64,000 nucleotides of DNA from Chondrus crispus (GCF_000350225.1 NW_005179069.1:133786-197785); one strand, 5' to 3'. Numbered from the stretch's first letter, positions 19,211-30,884 are shown. The notes: a model not told the origin generated them from the sequence alone. Numbers and translations: made by a program.

Positions 19211-21772
19211 ATGAGCGCCGAGTACCTGACCTTGATTCGATCCGAGCCGGCGGATGTGCGAGAGGCCGCGCTACGCGTCCGGGTGGGCGAGGGCGACGCA
19301 GGTCCTCGGGACCGCGAACCGTCGCCTGACTTCTCCGAAGGACGCGCTCGCGCGATATACGATCGCATGGCCGAGTACATCGAGGATGTCCGGACATCTC
19401 TCCGTATTGACGTCTCCGACAGCGTCTACGCCCGCTGTATGGAAGAGTTGCGCTCCCTCCGCGAAGGAAGGTTCGAGCGCGTAACTCAGTCCTTGGAGAA
19501 CCTGCGCGCGCTCGTCGACCAGCTACATGCCCGTGTGGTGCTGGTCGAGGCCCTGCGCATTGATTCCTCCGCCATAGAGGTTGCGGGTCGACCCGCGAGT
19601 GCAAACTCCGGGGTTCGACGAGACCCGCAACCCTTCCCATCTGCCGAACAGATGGGAGCGTTCGCGCACATGGCGGCGGAACTTAACTCAACGCGCCGCC
19701 GTGCCCGTGAGATGGAACAGACCTCGGCCGAGAGGCCGCCCGGAGCCTCCTCGAGTAGGCTCGGTGCCAGTGTTCCTCCGGTCGCGTCCGGATGGCAAGA
19801 GTGGCGTCCGGCTGGTGCCGTCACCAGCCGGACGGCGGAGGACATCAAGCCGACGGCGGACGCGAACTTCGCGTCCGAGACTCAAGCCCTGCCGCATGTC
19901 CCCGGAAGCATGCGGCAGTCACGACGGGTACGGACCGAACTCGACCAGGGCCGTGGAGGAGTCGCCCGCGGATCAGGGGAACCGATTCTCCCCTTGGATC
20001 TTCGCTAGGGCGGCTACCAGCCGGCGGATCTTACCGCGCATCCCGGCCCCGTCGACATCCGAACGTTGCCCGTCACTCCGTTCGGAACGTTGGGTCCCGC
20101 CGAACCTGGGGTCGAGCCCGTCCACACCATGATACAGGAGTTCAGCGCCGTCGCGAACTACCGGATGTATCGGTTGGACAACACCTCGAGGCTCGTTACC
20201 TCGGGTGATGCGGGACGGATCGCGAAGTACGTCCAACGCTGCCGTGGGCTCCGCCCCACGATGAAGAGCTTCGACGGTACTGATGCGATTCAGTTGCTCC
20301 CGTTCCTGAAGGATATACGAATAACCTTCAATGCCCAGCACCTGACCGAAGGTGTGGCAGTCCGTGTCTTCGCTCACTTCCTCGAGCGAGACGCGGAGCG
20401 GTTGTATACGAGTTACACCATGCGCGGCCTCCGCGCCGGCCAGCTCCACGACGATACGAGCTGGCCTGGTCTCGTCAACCAATTTATCAAACGCTACCTA
20501 ACCGACGACGTGTTAGGGGAAGCGTTTGATGCTGTCGCGTCGGCGCGAAAGCTTCCTCACAAAACCGAGAACACGTTCGCGGACCGGCTGGAATCCGCCG
20601 CGTTCCGATGCACGGCCGTGTTCTCAGAACAAGCCCTCGCGCACTACTTCGTGCGCGGGTTGTCCACTGCGACCCGGGCCGCAGTGGCAGAGACGATGCA
20701 AAGGTTGCCCGGACAACAGAAGACCGAACTCTCAACGATTCGCCGTATCGCAACGGCTGAGGTAACAACCTACCGCGCCCGCCGCGGATTGCCGCTGCCG
20801 GATCCGAAGCCGGCGGCGAAGGGAGTCCGAACTCCGAGGTCGCACGGAACAAGTTCGCCGGCGACCGCCCTCCACATTGGAGAAGATCAGTGGCAGGCCG
20901 ACCCTGTCCTCATTACGCAAGGCTTCGACCGCGCAGGATGCCGACCTCCAACGACAGCTTCCACGGGATCGACCGGAAGCTACGCGACTGCGTTCGCGCG
21001 CACGCTAGAAGCCACGGGTGGTCCGAACCACAACATGGCAGACCTGGATATCTCCCGTCGAGAAGGGGATCGCGTGCCGCCTTACGTGCCTCGACTCAAC
21101 GACGAAGAGGCACGTCACGCGGCGACGTTCGCGTCGACCGATGGCAGCGCATAGGTTTGTTGGCTGTGCCGGACGTATGGCCACGCCATGTACGCGTGCC
21201 CGTTCCTGTCGCCTGAACAACGTCAGTTCACGGCGTACAGGAACTACCGCTATCAGATGGAGACGCGCCTCGGGATGCGCAATCTCATCCAGCAGTCTAC
21301 GCGGGAAGACCGAGGCCCGCGGCGAGGAGACCCGAACCGATCGGGTGGGGGCGTCCGTTTCGCCCCTCGCGAAGGCGGGTATCGACACCCGGGAACCGAT
21401 CAAAGGGATCGGCGTGACCCTCGTCGGATGGATACGCGGTATCCCCGTCGAGATGGAAGAGGCGACCGGGGCCGTACCCAGTTGCCCCAAGGGGTACAGA
21501 ACGCCATCATGTACCTCCAAGATTGGGTTGGGGATCCGAACCCCCAGCCCACGGAGGGAGGCGGAGGAGAACCGGTTCTCGCCGCCCCTCAAATATTGCA
21601 ACGGCCGGACGTTGCAATTCAAGGTGGTGAAGCATCCAATTACTTCGTAGAAGATGCCCAGCCAAAGTGGAGGAACGACGCGCACCACCACGGCCAGGGA
21701 CCCGTTGACGCGCTAGCTAACGATAGCAGGGCGGGTAGCTCCGACAGCTCGGGTAGTTCGAAAAACCCGTAA
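19211..21772 (+). pseudogene. gag: G3 gag, one frame with two amber codons
   Basis: The ATG at 19211 starts a frame that stays in register to TAA 21770-21772, interrupted only by TAG at 20006-20008 and TAG at 21152-21154. The N-terminal part (MSAEYLTLIRSEPADVREAA...) is helical and charged. The middle part (VANYRMYRLDN..., FDGTDAIQLLPFLKDIRITF, TENTFADRLESAAFRCTAVF) is the capsid-like domain, parallel to G4 Gag. Just after the second TAG lies a canonical zinc knuckle, CWLCRTYGHAMYAC (Cys codons at 21158, 21167, 21197; His at 21182). Readthrough is possible but unproven; simple decay is more likely given the Pol lesions. Confidence 0.85.
21760..21766 (+). promoter_or_regulatory. Candidate -1 frameshift heptamer GAAAAAC at gag end of G3
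   Basis: Gag reads TCG AAA AAC CCG TAA. Shifting back one base at GAAAAAC enters a frame open from 21760 without a stop into the protease. The same heptamer is at the gag end of G1 and G2. Confidence 0.5.
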
Positions 21773-24700
21773 AGACAGTTACGTTCGCGCGGTCGCGTGA
21801 GCCGTCTTGTCACATCAACCTAGACCCGTTACGATTCAACCCCGGCGGAGGAGGGGAATGTTTGCCGATAATATTCCCCTCCACTCCGCACAAGCGCACC
21901 GAGACTTCCGTAAGTCAGGTGCGGAGGCCCAAAGGCGCCGAGGCCACTGAGAGCCGGGCACGCCTAGAGGAAGGCACCGTGGCCGCCGTGAGCCACCTGC
22001 CTAACAAGAAGGGCTTCGAACGCGCCGGCGGCCCGACCCAAGGGGGTCCGGGGCCGCCAGAAGAAATCAAGTCGCGTACGGACGCGACTTGCCGCGAGGA
22101 CGTCACCGACCGACGGACGCCCCGCGACCGAGGCAGAAGACCACGGAAGAGAAGCCGGAACCGACGCCGGCGGCCCAAGCGGAACGACCTGGCCGAGCCG
22201 TCGTCACCGAAGGTAGTCGACGGTGTCATCTGCTTGATGACATCGAAGATATACAACGTCCTCGGCTCGATCGCAACCGAGGGGAACGCCTTCAAGCCTC
22301 ATACCATTGCAGTCGATACCTGCTCGGGGTATAACTTGGTAAGGAAGGCCGACCTTCCTCCCGATTGGACACGCTACGTCGTACGCGACGCACGCCTGTC
22401 ACGATTGGCAGGCGCGAACAGTAACCCTCTCAAGCTGACTGCGGTCGTGCAGCTGGCCGTCCGACTGCGGAACACGACGTTCCGCATTCCGTTCGTGGTC
22501 GCCGACCAGCTCGCGGTGCCCGTCCTCCTGTGCACGGCGTTCATCGATGCACACGTTTGAAGTATTGACATCGATGCGCAGAGGCTCGAGCTCCGACAAA
22601 GTGGCTCCGTCCCCATTGTCGATGGGAAGGGGGAGCCGTCTCCTCCAACCCTGCGCCACGGTTGCCAGTCAAGTCGGGCCGACGTACGCGAAGAAGCCCC
22701 ACAGCCGATCCGTGTCGCCCGATGGGTCACGATCCCCGCGATGTCGCAAGCACGGATACGCGTCACTACCGCGGGGAGCGGCCTCGTTTTCTTGGAACCC
22801 AAGCCGTCACTCCAACGTCGACACGGAGTGAGGCTCACGAACGGTGTAGCTGAGGTCATACCAAACCAGACCTTCGACGTGATCGTGGCGAGTTTCTCGC
22901 GCCAAGCGAGGCGGCTCCCGAAGCGCACCGTCGTCGGTTACGCGAAGCGCAATCCGCTGGCGGTCCTGACGCCCGAGCGCCGAGTCGGAGCGGAGATCGC
23001 ACACGCGCTGCATCTCACCGACTGAGACGTGCAAGCCGGGAGAGGGGGAGCTGGCCGACCAGGCTCCCCGGAAAATAAGACCGCCGAGGGAAGTCACGCC
23101 GGCCCCGGCGATCAGCCGGCGGGGTGCCAATCATCGACGGAAGGCACCGCGCGACTCACAAATAAGGATCCCGAAAAATCGCCGATGAATTGGGAAAAAG
23201 AAATGGACTTGTCATACATCGACGATGACAAGCTCCGCGCACGGGTACTCGACATGCTCCGTAAGCATTCGAGTCTGTGGAGCGGTGCGCTTGGTACGAT
23301 ACGAGCAACGGAGCACCGCATACCACTCGAGGCGGGGACGAAACCGATTCGTTCTATGCCCTACCGAAAGGGGCCCGCCATGCGTGAGATGGTTGCTAAA
23401 GAAGTCAACAAGATGTTGAATGCCGGAGTTATCGAACCCGCGAGCACCGAGTGGGCTTCGCCGGTGTTGCTCGAACCGAAGAAAGACGGCTCTCTTCGGT
23501 TTTGCATTGAATACCGACGTCTCAACGCAAAGACGGCAGCGGATTCGTATCCGCTGCCCCGGATGGACGACTGCATCGATTCGTTAGGGGATGCAGCCGT
23601 CTTCACTACGCTCGACTGCAATTCAGGCTACTGGCAAATCCCGGTCGCGCCGGAGGACCGGGATAAGACCACATTCACCACGCATATGGGTACGTTTCGT
23701 CATTTGCGTATGCCGTTCGGACTGAAAGGGGCACCGGCCACCTTCCAACGTGCATTGGACATCATCTTGTCCGGCGTAAGATGGCAGATATGTCTCGTAT
23801 ACCTCGACGACGTCATAGTTTTTTCCCGAACGCACGAGGAGCACGCCGAACACCTCGACATTGTCTTGAGCTTGTTGAGGACCGCCGGTATATCCCTCAA
23901 GCTCAAGAAGTGCAGCTTCTTCCGTCCGAAGGTGCATTACCTGGGGCACGTGATATCCCCAGGTAAGCTCAGCGTGGCCGAAACGGCGGCCGACGCCTTC
24001 AAGACGTTCACGTTCCCGAGGACGCTTACGCAGGTGCGCTCGTTCCTCGGGGCGTGCAACGTCTACCGCCGTTTTGTCAGGGGGTTTGCGAAGATAGCTC
24101 GACCGCTAACCGACATGACCGGCAAGGACGCCGACCCCGACTTCGATAATCCGACGGAGGCCCAGCTTCAAGCGTTCGAGGACCTCAAGGCAAGGATGAT
24201 CGCTCCACCGATACTTGCGCTTCCGCGGTATGGTCGGCCGTACATGATCGATACCGATGCAAGTGCGTACCAACTCGGGTGTACGCTGCTGCAAGAACAC
24301 GACGAAGCCAACGACTGTCATTCCGTCGGATATTGGTCGTATTCGTTAAACGACAGCGAACGCAACTACAGAGCTACGGAACGCGAGTGCTTCGCTGTAG
24401 TGTGGGGCGTCCGCACACTACGCCCGTACGTGGAGGGCACGAAGTTCACCGTCCGAACGGATCACCACGCGCTGAGGTGGCTCATGTCCCTGACCGAGAG
24501 CTCCGGAAGACTCACCCGGTGGCGGCTACGTCTGGCTGAATACGATTTCACCATTCAGTACCGCCCCGGGCGCGTGCACCAGGTCCCCGACGCCCTGTCA
24601 CGCCTCGTATCACCGAGGGTCGCCGACGACCCTCGCCCGGCTGTCGAGGTGGACGACGACATCCCCACCTACGACACGTGCACGACCGTTCGTGATGTCT

Positions 24701-25308
24701 CGGATGAGCTCGCGGACCACGTATGCACCGCGAGCTGCGACCACGAGGCCGACCACGTCTTCGTGACTACAAGGAACCGAACGAAATCCCCAAGGAAATT
24801 GCGCGCCCTAGCGCGCGACGAGCCGAGGGGCGACGACGAAGCCCCTGCTATAGAAGAACCCGACGCCTTCTCGGCAGAGAACGAGGAATTCGACGACGTG
24901 GACCTCGATCGCGCCCAAAACTTCGAAGCCGATACGTCCGGTTCCCAGGTCGCCCCTCCGCAGGACGACCTGCCCGCCCCTCTTACGATAGAGGAGATAG
25001 CCGAAGAACAACGCGTGGATGACTTCTGCCAACGGTATTGGCACGACAGTCAGAGTCCTGGGACTCCACGTTCTTCGAGGACCACCAAGGGGTGCTCAAA
25101 CGGAGACACCCCTTCGACCCTGATATCGTACAGGTGGTGGTCCCTCGGACTCTACGCGCCCGATTGCTGCGGCTCTGCCATAACCCGGCCATCGCCGGGC
25201 ATCCGGGGCAAAACCGCATGTACTACGCGCTCCGTCGCGAGTACTACTGGCCACACTTGGCCGCCGACGTCGCGTCGACCGTACGAGGTTGTCGAACCTG
25301 TGCGATGA
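21760..25308 (+). pseudogene. pol: G3 pol: protease, RT and RNase H, with two TGA codons
   Basis: One frame from the GAAAAAC site, broken by TGA at 22558-22560 and TGA at 23023-23025. The protease loop reads IAVDTCSGYNLV: Asp-Thr-Cys replaces the invariant Asp-Thr/Ser-Gly (TGC at 22321), so the enzyme is probably inactive. RT is well kept: [47 protein letters not shown] and the box YLDDVIVFS. The RNase H core is IDTDASAYQLGCTLLQ and RTDHHALRWLM. Homology ends near 25040, where the integrase continues in the -1 frame. The Arg/Lys-rich stretch before the protease is not seen in the other families. Confidence 0.86.
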
Positions 25309-26471
25309 ACCGCGTCAAGCTTCGGAAACACCTAAACCGATTAAGGTTGTTTCCGGCGACGCGGCCGTTGGAGAGCCTCGCGATCGATATACTGGGGCCG
25401 CTACCAAAGACCAAGGCAGGGAAACGATTCCTCCTGGTAATCACCGACCGCTTTACGAAGTTAACGCAGGTCGTCGCACTGCGGACTGTAACCGCCTACA
25501 CCGTCGCAGTGGCGTTTTGCGAAGCGTGGGTCTTCAAGTACGGCGTCCCACGCTCGCTACTGTCGGATAACGGACCGCAGTTCAACGCAAAGTTGTTCCA
25601 AAGCACATGCCGAGTGCTTGGAATTACGAACCTTTATACGTCAGCGTACCACCCTCAGACGAACGGCCAGATGAAACGCTATGACCGAACGATTGCGGCG
25701 ATGCTCCGCAATTACGTGAACGATCATCAAGACGACTGGGACGTGTACGTGGGGCCGTTAACGTACGCATATAACTCCCACGTACACCGAACCACACGAA
25801 CGACCCCGTTTGAGCTCGTGCTTGGCCGGCCCCTGCCGGAGTTTTCTCTTCGAAGAACCGGCGGGGACGCGCCCCCTGCCGATAGGGGAACGGATCGTGC
25901 GGAGTTCCTGAAGACCCTGGACGCGACCATCCAGAAAGCCTACGGGAGCTTGCGACGCACTCAAGCCCGTTACAAACGCGACTTCCATAAGAGCGTTCGA
26001 ACGATCAACACACATCTCGAGCCAGGTAACTTCGTCTACCTGAACCCCACCGATGGGGGTAAGACGTCGAACAAGCTCGCCTCACCCGCCGTGGGGCCGT
26101 ATCGCGTCCTCGCTAACGATCGTCGGACTATCACAATCGATCGTGATGGCGTCACCGAGCGCGTCTCCGCGGACCGCTGCGTGTACGCGCTCCCGCCGAT
26201 GGACGTGCCACGGATGAGCACGACGACCCCGCGTGACCTTGCCGACAAGGTCAGGGAGGGAACAGAGTACGCCGTGGAGAGGCTACTCAAGCATCGAGAG
26301 ATGGAAGACGGAACAACGGAGTTCCTCATCAAGTGGGCGGACTACGACCAACCCACTTGGACGGCACGCACCCACATCCCCGAAGAATTGGTGTCTCGAT
26401 ATGCGCTGCGTCTTCGAAGACGCACGGGGAGGGACCTCAACTCCGAAGTGAACGCGGACGTTCACTCTTAA
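25038..26471 (+). pseudogene. pol: G3 integrase with Glu-to-Lys catalytic change, chromodomain
   Basis: The zinc finger HNPAIAGHPGQNRMYYAL plus CRTCAMNR is kept. The catalytic core has Asp117 (AIDILGPLP) and Asp177 (LLSDNGPQF) at the normal spacing, but residue 213, which should be Glu (G2: GQVERFNRT), is Lys in NGQMKRYDRT (AAA at 25674). GAA to AAA is a single G-to-A change and is expected to abolish strand transfer. A chromodomain lies near the C-terminus (AVERLLKHREMEDGTTEFL, then IKWADYDQPTW). The frame is otherwise open to the stop at 26469. Together with the protease change, the element is dead in cis. Confidence 0.85.
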
Positions 26472-27119
26472 GGAGGGGGCCCCTGAACCGCTCCGTCGAC
26501 CGGAATAATTAAACCCCCCCTTCGCGGTCGGAAAGGGCCGGGGTTTATGCAAGGACACAACGAGGGTGGCCGACCAACTTCGGGGAAGCATGGGATGTCC
26601 AGTCGATGCACGGACAACGCAAGTCCACGCGACACGAACCGCCATCACCGACGAGAGGCGGGTCGTGAGACAGGGCGTACTGTGTCACGAACAGTAGCCC
26701 TGGGACGTCAAGTGAAAGGAGGGAGGATACGACCTCCCAACCAACACGACGACATGCGCCGGTGCGCTATACTCACGAAGCCGTTGCAGTTCCAGCGTGT
26801 GCAAACAGAGTACAGCGCAATGATTGCGAGCAGGGAAGAACATCAAGCCGAAGTGATGGACGCTTACCCCACTCGTAACGCATTAGCCCCAGGCAGTCCG
26901 TACTGCCCGAGGGGGAACGACCCTCGCGGTAGTCGATGAGGCGAGGACAAATGGCAGCGTGCTGGAAGACATCATTCGGGTGTCTCAAAAACGTCCTCAC
27001 GCATGCTGTTAGAGCCAAGTTCATGCACGACGCCATGATCCGCACAGTCAACTTCGCGCGATGCAACTCGTAGGCCGGCACCACTATGCTGCAAAAGCTC
27101 CCCTGGCCCTCCGCCGGCC
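26472..27119. other. No gene recognised; G3 3' flank
   Basis: Starts with the purine tract AGGAGGGGGCCCC. An imperfect inverted repeat AAACCCC...GGGGTTTAT lies at about 26511-26550; its outer text loosely recalls the 3' end of the G3 LTR but is far too short and diverged to call. The rest has no clear coding signal. Confidence 0.55.
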
Positions 27120-27720
27120 TCAGCTACGAGCGCATGCTCCTGGAGAGGCAGATCGACGCACAGCGAGCCGCCAAGGCCCCGGGAGGGGGAGGTGCGCTTG
27201 AAGCAATGCTCCTTGCGACGGCGCTCGCTGGGACGCCTTCTTCGACGAGAGCCTTGACAAATGCAGCAAGGTCAACCTATGCCTTGCTGTACGCCTATAA
27301 TCGTCGTGACTCGTGTCATGCCTCTCCAAAGGTCCGACTACAATCGTAAATTCACCTCGTGGTTCTACGTCGTTTCCCGCAAACCATTCGTAGGCCTCTT
27401 CAGCACTTGAGAACCTCACAAACTGCTCCCACTTCTTGGTCACTTCCTGAGCAAAACATAAATGAATTCTTACAAACCCTGGCCTGCGCAGCGCATCCAG
27501 CGTACCCAGCAATCGATGGAGCGCCCCATAAACCACAACAGTACCCTCAAGCGCAGCAATCTTTTCCGAGGCCCTTCTTCTCTCCACCTCTAACACATTC
27601 TCACCATGACGGTCCCCCAGCCCTACCACGTACTCAGCCATGGACCATACAGCTGCAGACTTCGTACAGGTATTCCTTGCATCAAGCCACGACTAGGCGC
27701 TCAGTACTGTGCGAGATTTT
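27120..27720 (-). pseudogene. RsmI-type rRNA 2'-O-methyltransferase remnant (C-terminal half)
   Basis: Residues of the 27120-27641 frame match the second half of RsmI, the tetrapyrrole-methylase-fold enzyme that methylates C1402 of small-subunit rRNA: TVVVYGALHRLLGTLDAL (consensus YEAPHRLL.TL), then CFAQEVTKKWEQFVRFS (ARELTKKFEEF.RG) and GEFTIVVGP. The HTH-like tail (AFVKALVEEGVPASAV) continues in another frame from about 27300 down, so there is a 1-bp indel. The N-terminal catalytic half with the SAM-binding loops is not upstream. In a eukaryote such a gene would serve plastid or mitochondrial ribosomes; a full copy probably exists elsewhere. Called a pseudogene; an intron is a less likely explanation. 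Confidence 0.55.
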
Positions 27721-28421
27721 AAAAAGGTTTCTCCGAAAGAGAGACAACGATCCGTATCCACTCCAGAGCACCAAGTATGGCGGCAGTGCGTACGAGGAGA
27801 GCCATCAATTCATACATCTTCCCGCAGCTCTCTCTAGTTTTCTACTTTCTTTCGTTTTCGCAATTCTATCCTCGAGTGTTGCCGTCGGCTAATTCTTTGT
27901 TTGTTTACGCTAGTTGAGCATGACAGAGAGGTTAGCAACACATAACTCACTGCCTTGCTGTTTTTACGGTGAGACTATAGGAGCTGAGGTTAGTTTCCAC
28001 CGAAGGAAAACAAACATTGCCCTAGACTCCTACTTGTGAGACAGGAAATATTTTTGCTTCGTTTCCATGCTATACTGTTCCCGAAACGTTGAAGTGGCTT
28101 GTGTCTATCCTACTCTTCTTTTTACTTCTCTCAACAAAAGACAAGAAAAGAATTGGCGATCTTTCTATTCCGCTGTTCTTTTTGAGTGGTTTGAAGGATA
28201 GCTACATCCCGCCAGATATGATGAAGCAGATGCTTCAACTTCCCTCAAAACATCCTCTCAAGGAGTTTGTCGAGTTTACCCCGTCCGAGTTTGTCGAGTT
28301 CACCCCGTCCGCCGCCCGGCCCTCTCCGTCGCAGTGCGTTCTCCTTCCACAACGCATCATCCCACCGCCCCCCGGCTCTAACCTCTGCTGTCCCAGCGCC
28401 CCTTCCTCCGCGTGCCCCTAC
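27721..28421. other. No gene recognised; 24-bp tandem duplication at 28263-28310
   Basis: AT-rich to mixed sequence. The only clear structure is two adjacent 24-bp units starting GAGTTTGTCGAGTT (28263-28286 and 28287-28310) with one mismatch. Harbinger ends were looked for here and not found. Confidence 0.5.
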
Positions 28422-29967
28422 TCACAATGTCAATGATCCAATTGCGGCCCTAGCACGATTCCAATTCCAGATGTGTTCTACAAGATCAATCCGCAATTGG
28501 CTATATGCGACCTCATCCTCTGATTCCAACTTGCGAGCAGAGGCGCGTGCAGACCATATTCCAGGACGCAATCCATTGATCATTAAAGCTGTAGATCCCT
28601 CCCAGCTGAAAAGTATCTCCTGATTTGGACCAAGTTGTTGGGCCCCGGCATAAGAATAATAAGAATCGTCAGACGTTGCGCGACCATGCAGATCAACATT
28701 GTAGTCGCTGCGCGCTTCGCAGTTCATGTTGTGTAGCACAACACAAGCGCGCACGAGAGTCATCGCCTCTGCTTTGTCCCACAGGCGGCATGGTCGAGCG
28801 AGAATTTGCCATGATTGGACGAGAACACCAAACGTGCGCCCGACATCCTTTCTCACTGCCTCCTGCTGCGCGGAGAAAGCCTTCATCTTCGCGCCCGTCG
28901 CACCTTTCGCAGACTTCAAAAAAAACTGCCCATGATGGGTAAATTCCATCAACAAGGTAGTATGGCAACGTTCGGGCTCGACCATTTATGGTAAATGGTA
29001 TACGAGGCGGAAATTCACCACTCAGTAATCTAGATATAGTACTGAAGCTATCTGCTACATTCAGATTGTTCATCGATCCTGGATGTCCAACCGACAAGTG
29101 CCAAATCCACAACTCACCATCGGCAATTGCCTCCATGACGACGGTTGGCTTCTTTTCTTTGCCATTAAATTGTCCAGCCCAAGCAACGGGGCAGTTCTTC
29201 CATTCCCAATGTTGACAGTCTAGACTGCCCACGCAACTCGGAAACCCTCTTGACTCATTGATGGACAGGATACGACGTAGGTCTTCTTCACTCGGCTCGC
29301 GCAGGTACTCATCGCCAAAGACATCCAGGACTGCTGTGCAAAATGCCTTTACCGTTTTGGCCATAGATGTCTCTGATGCCTCGACTACCTCGTCCACGGC
29401 GTCATATGAGTGGCCGTAAGACAGCACGCGCAGTGCGCCGACAATGCGCTGGAGAGGGTGTATCCCGCTCTTCCCTACAGCATCAACCTTGCGGATAAAC
29501 TCAGGCCGCACACTCAGCGCGGAGTACAGTCTGTCGAATACACGTCGCGGTATTCCAAACTGCCTGGAGAAGTCGGTGTTGTCGTAAACAGGTGGCATGC
29601 CATCGATTCCAAAGTAGTGCTTTCGTAGTTTCAGCACGGTGCCATCGAAGTCGCGCTTCTTATTGGGAGATTTCCCGGGTGCGGATCCTCCATGACGTCG
29701 CGAATCGAAGTCGTTTTCGTCAAATTCCGCCTCCATCTCGCACATGACCAAAGTGAACTCGTCATCGCCGTCGTCCAAAGGAAAGTGGAATGACTCCACG
29801 TGTGTGGCAAAAGCTGTTCCCTCCGCTACAGCACATTGCAGCTCCTCAAGGCTGTCGAGCTCTTGTAGAGGCTCCATGGTGAGAAATGGCAATCTACCTG
29901 CGCGGCGGTGTTCCGCCATTAAATTGCGACGACGCAAGTTGCGATATTTTCCCATACAGAGTGCCAA
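28422..29967 (-). pseudogene. PIF/Harbinger transposase (PF04827-like), frameshifted, catalytic Asp changed
   Basis: The frame from 29967 gives GFPSCVGSLDCQHWEWKNCP (first catalytic Asp), AIADGELWIWHLSVGHPGSM, then NNLNV where the family has N-D-x-N-V (second Asp, here AAT at 29065-29067), and LPYYLVDGIYPSW (third acidic residue). This is the plant-type Harbinger DDE nuclease. The frame is lost in an A8 run at 28918-28925; one base fewer would join it to the C-terminal part at 28422-28985 (KMKAFSAQQEAVRKDVGRTF, RLWDKAEAMTLVRACVVLHN). The run could be a sequencing error, but the Asp-to-Asn change also argues for a dead gene. The N-terminal third is acidic. Terminal repeats were not located. 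Confidence 0.85.
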
Positions 29968-30884
29968 AGAGAATAACCAATTAAGAGTGGGACAAGTGTC
30001 CTAGAAATAGCAACATTCTGGATGCGCGGTGGAGATGCTCTTAGCACACGCGCCGTGCGTAATTTTTCGGAAAATATTTTTGCAAAATTTGAGCCGGACG
30101 CTCAAGGCGAGGAGGGGGCCATGTGGTATATCGCCAAGTGTCCACTAGTGTACATACTGTACTCGAACACCCGATGGCGTATGACAAGGACTGCATTGGT
30201 TAATTCCCAATTGGAAAGGTAATTACCTTATCGCCCGGAAAGTTGGGCAGCGCAATTCGCGTCCGTGTACGTACTGTACTCGAATCATACCGTCTAATGT
30301 ATGATACCGGCGTACCTCGCTGGCGCCCAAGTGCAGGACCGTTACTGCCCGAAGTGTAGTCGTACCGTTACAGTCTGGCACTGTAAGAACGGGGACTACT
30401 GTAGTAGATATAATAAAGTAGGGAAGGGGAAGGAATCGAGTGGGTCATCGATCAACGCAGTGGCATCATCTCGAGGGCCGACCCCTTTGTCCCTTGGCTT
30501 TGTGCCTAAGTCTTTCGCCTGACTACGTTTTCGTCTTCCCTTTTTGTACATCGAGTACAACGAAAAGTACTCCACCGCAGGGGTAACCCACGACGAGCGC
30601 TCCGCATAGCGCCCGGATTCGTCCTCCGTGACGGCGTCGCCTCCGCACGGCGTCGAGTTACCACGTCGAGGACGTCGATCTGCCTTTCGTGGCATCGTTG
30701 TGTCGAACCCACACCGTTCTACCAAAAGCTCTACCAACCAGCTACCGAACTCCCTTCTGTCTTGTTTTGTGGTTCTTACTACACGTGTGCACGGCACTCG
30801 TCGCGTCTCGCACGCCTCGAACTACAGTACGACGTGTCGCAGCTGCTGCTACCCGAAGCCGGTCGAGTGCGGCACGTTCTACTG
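29968..30884. other. No gene recognised between Harbinger and G4
   Basis: Contains two 20-bp near-identical words, GTGTACATACTGTACTCGAA (30148) and its one-mismatch copy at 30265. Short frames show no family motif. The 3' end of G4, including its second LTR, should lie here but was not recognised. Confidence 0.5.

Larger units (their letters stand above)
18495..26484 (+). mobile_element. Ty3/Gypsy chromovirus G3, degenerate, 3' LTR not found
   Basis: A plus-strand element related to G2. The 5' LTR is inferred at 18495-19133: it starts TGTAGC exactly where the recombinase frame ends, stops at GCGACA one base before TGGTCTCCCGACC (19135-19147), and has the length of the G2 and G4 LTRs. Gag and Pol follow with four nonsense codons, one frame change, and changed catalytic residues in protease and integrase. 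After the integrase stop there is a purine tract GGAGGGGGCCCC, but no copy of the 5' LTR follows. The 3' end is therefore given as approximate. Confidence 0.82.

Noticed and set aside
19185-19640. Minus-strand 151-codon frame and many similar GC-rich frames in 7.4-35.3 kb
   Set aside because: Antisense shadows of gag and pol; composition mirrors the sense frame. Only the 15712-17295 frame lies outside sense coding.
26484-26562. Possible short 3' LTR of G3 (TGAACC...GTTTATGCAAGGACA resembling the 5' LTR end)
   Set aside because: Only about 15 scattered bases match, the start differs, and the length would be a tenth of the 5' LTR. No AAGTC duplication follows.
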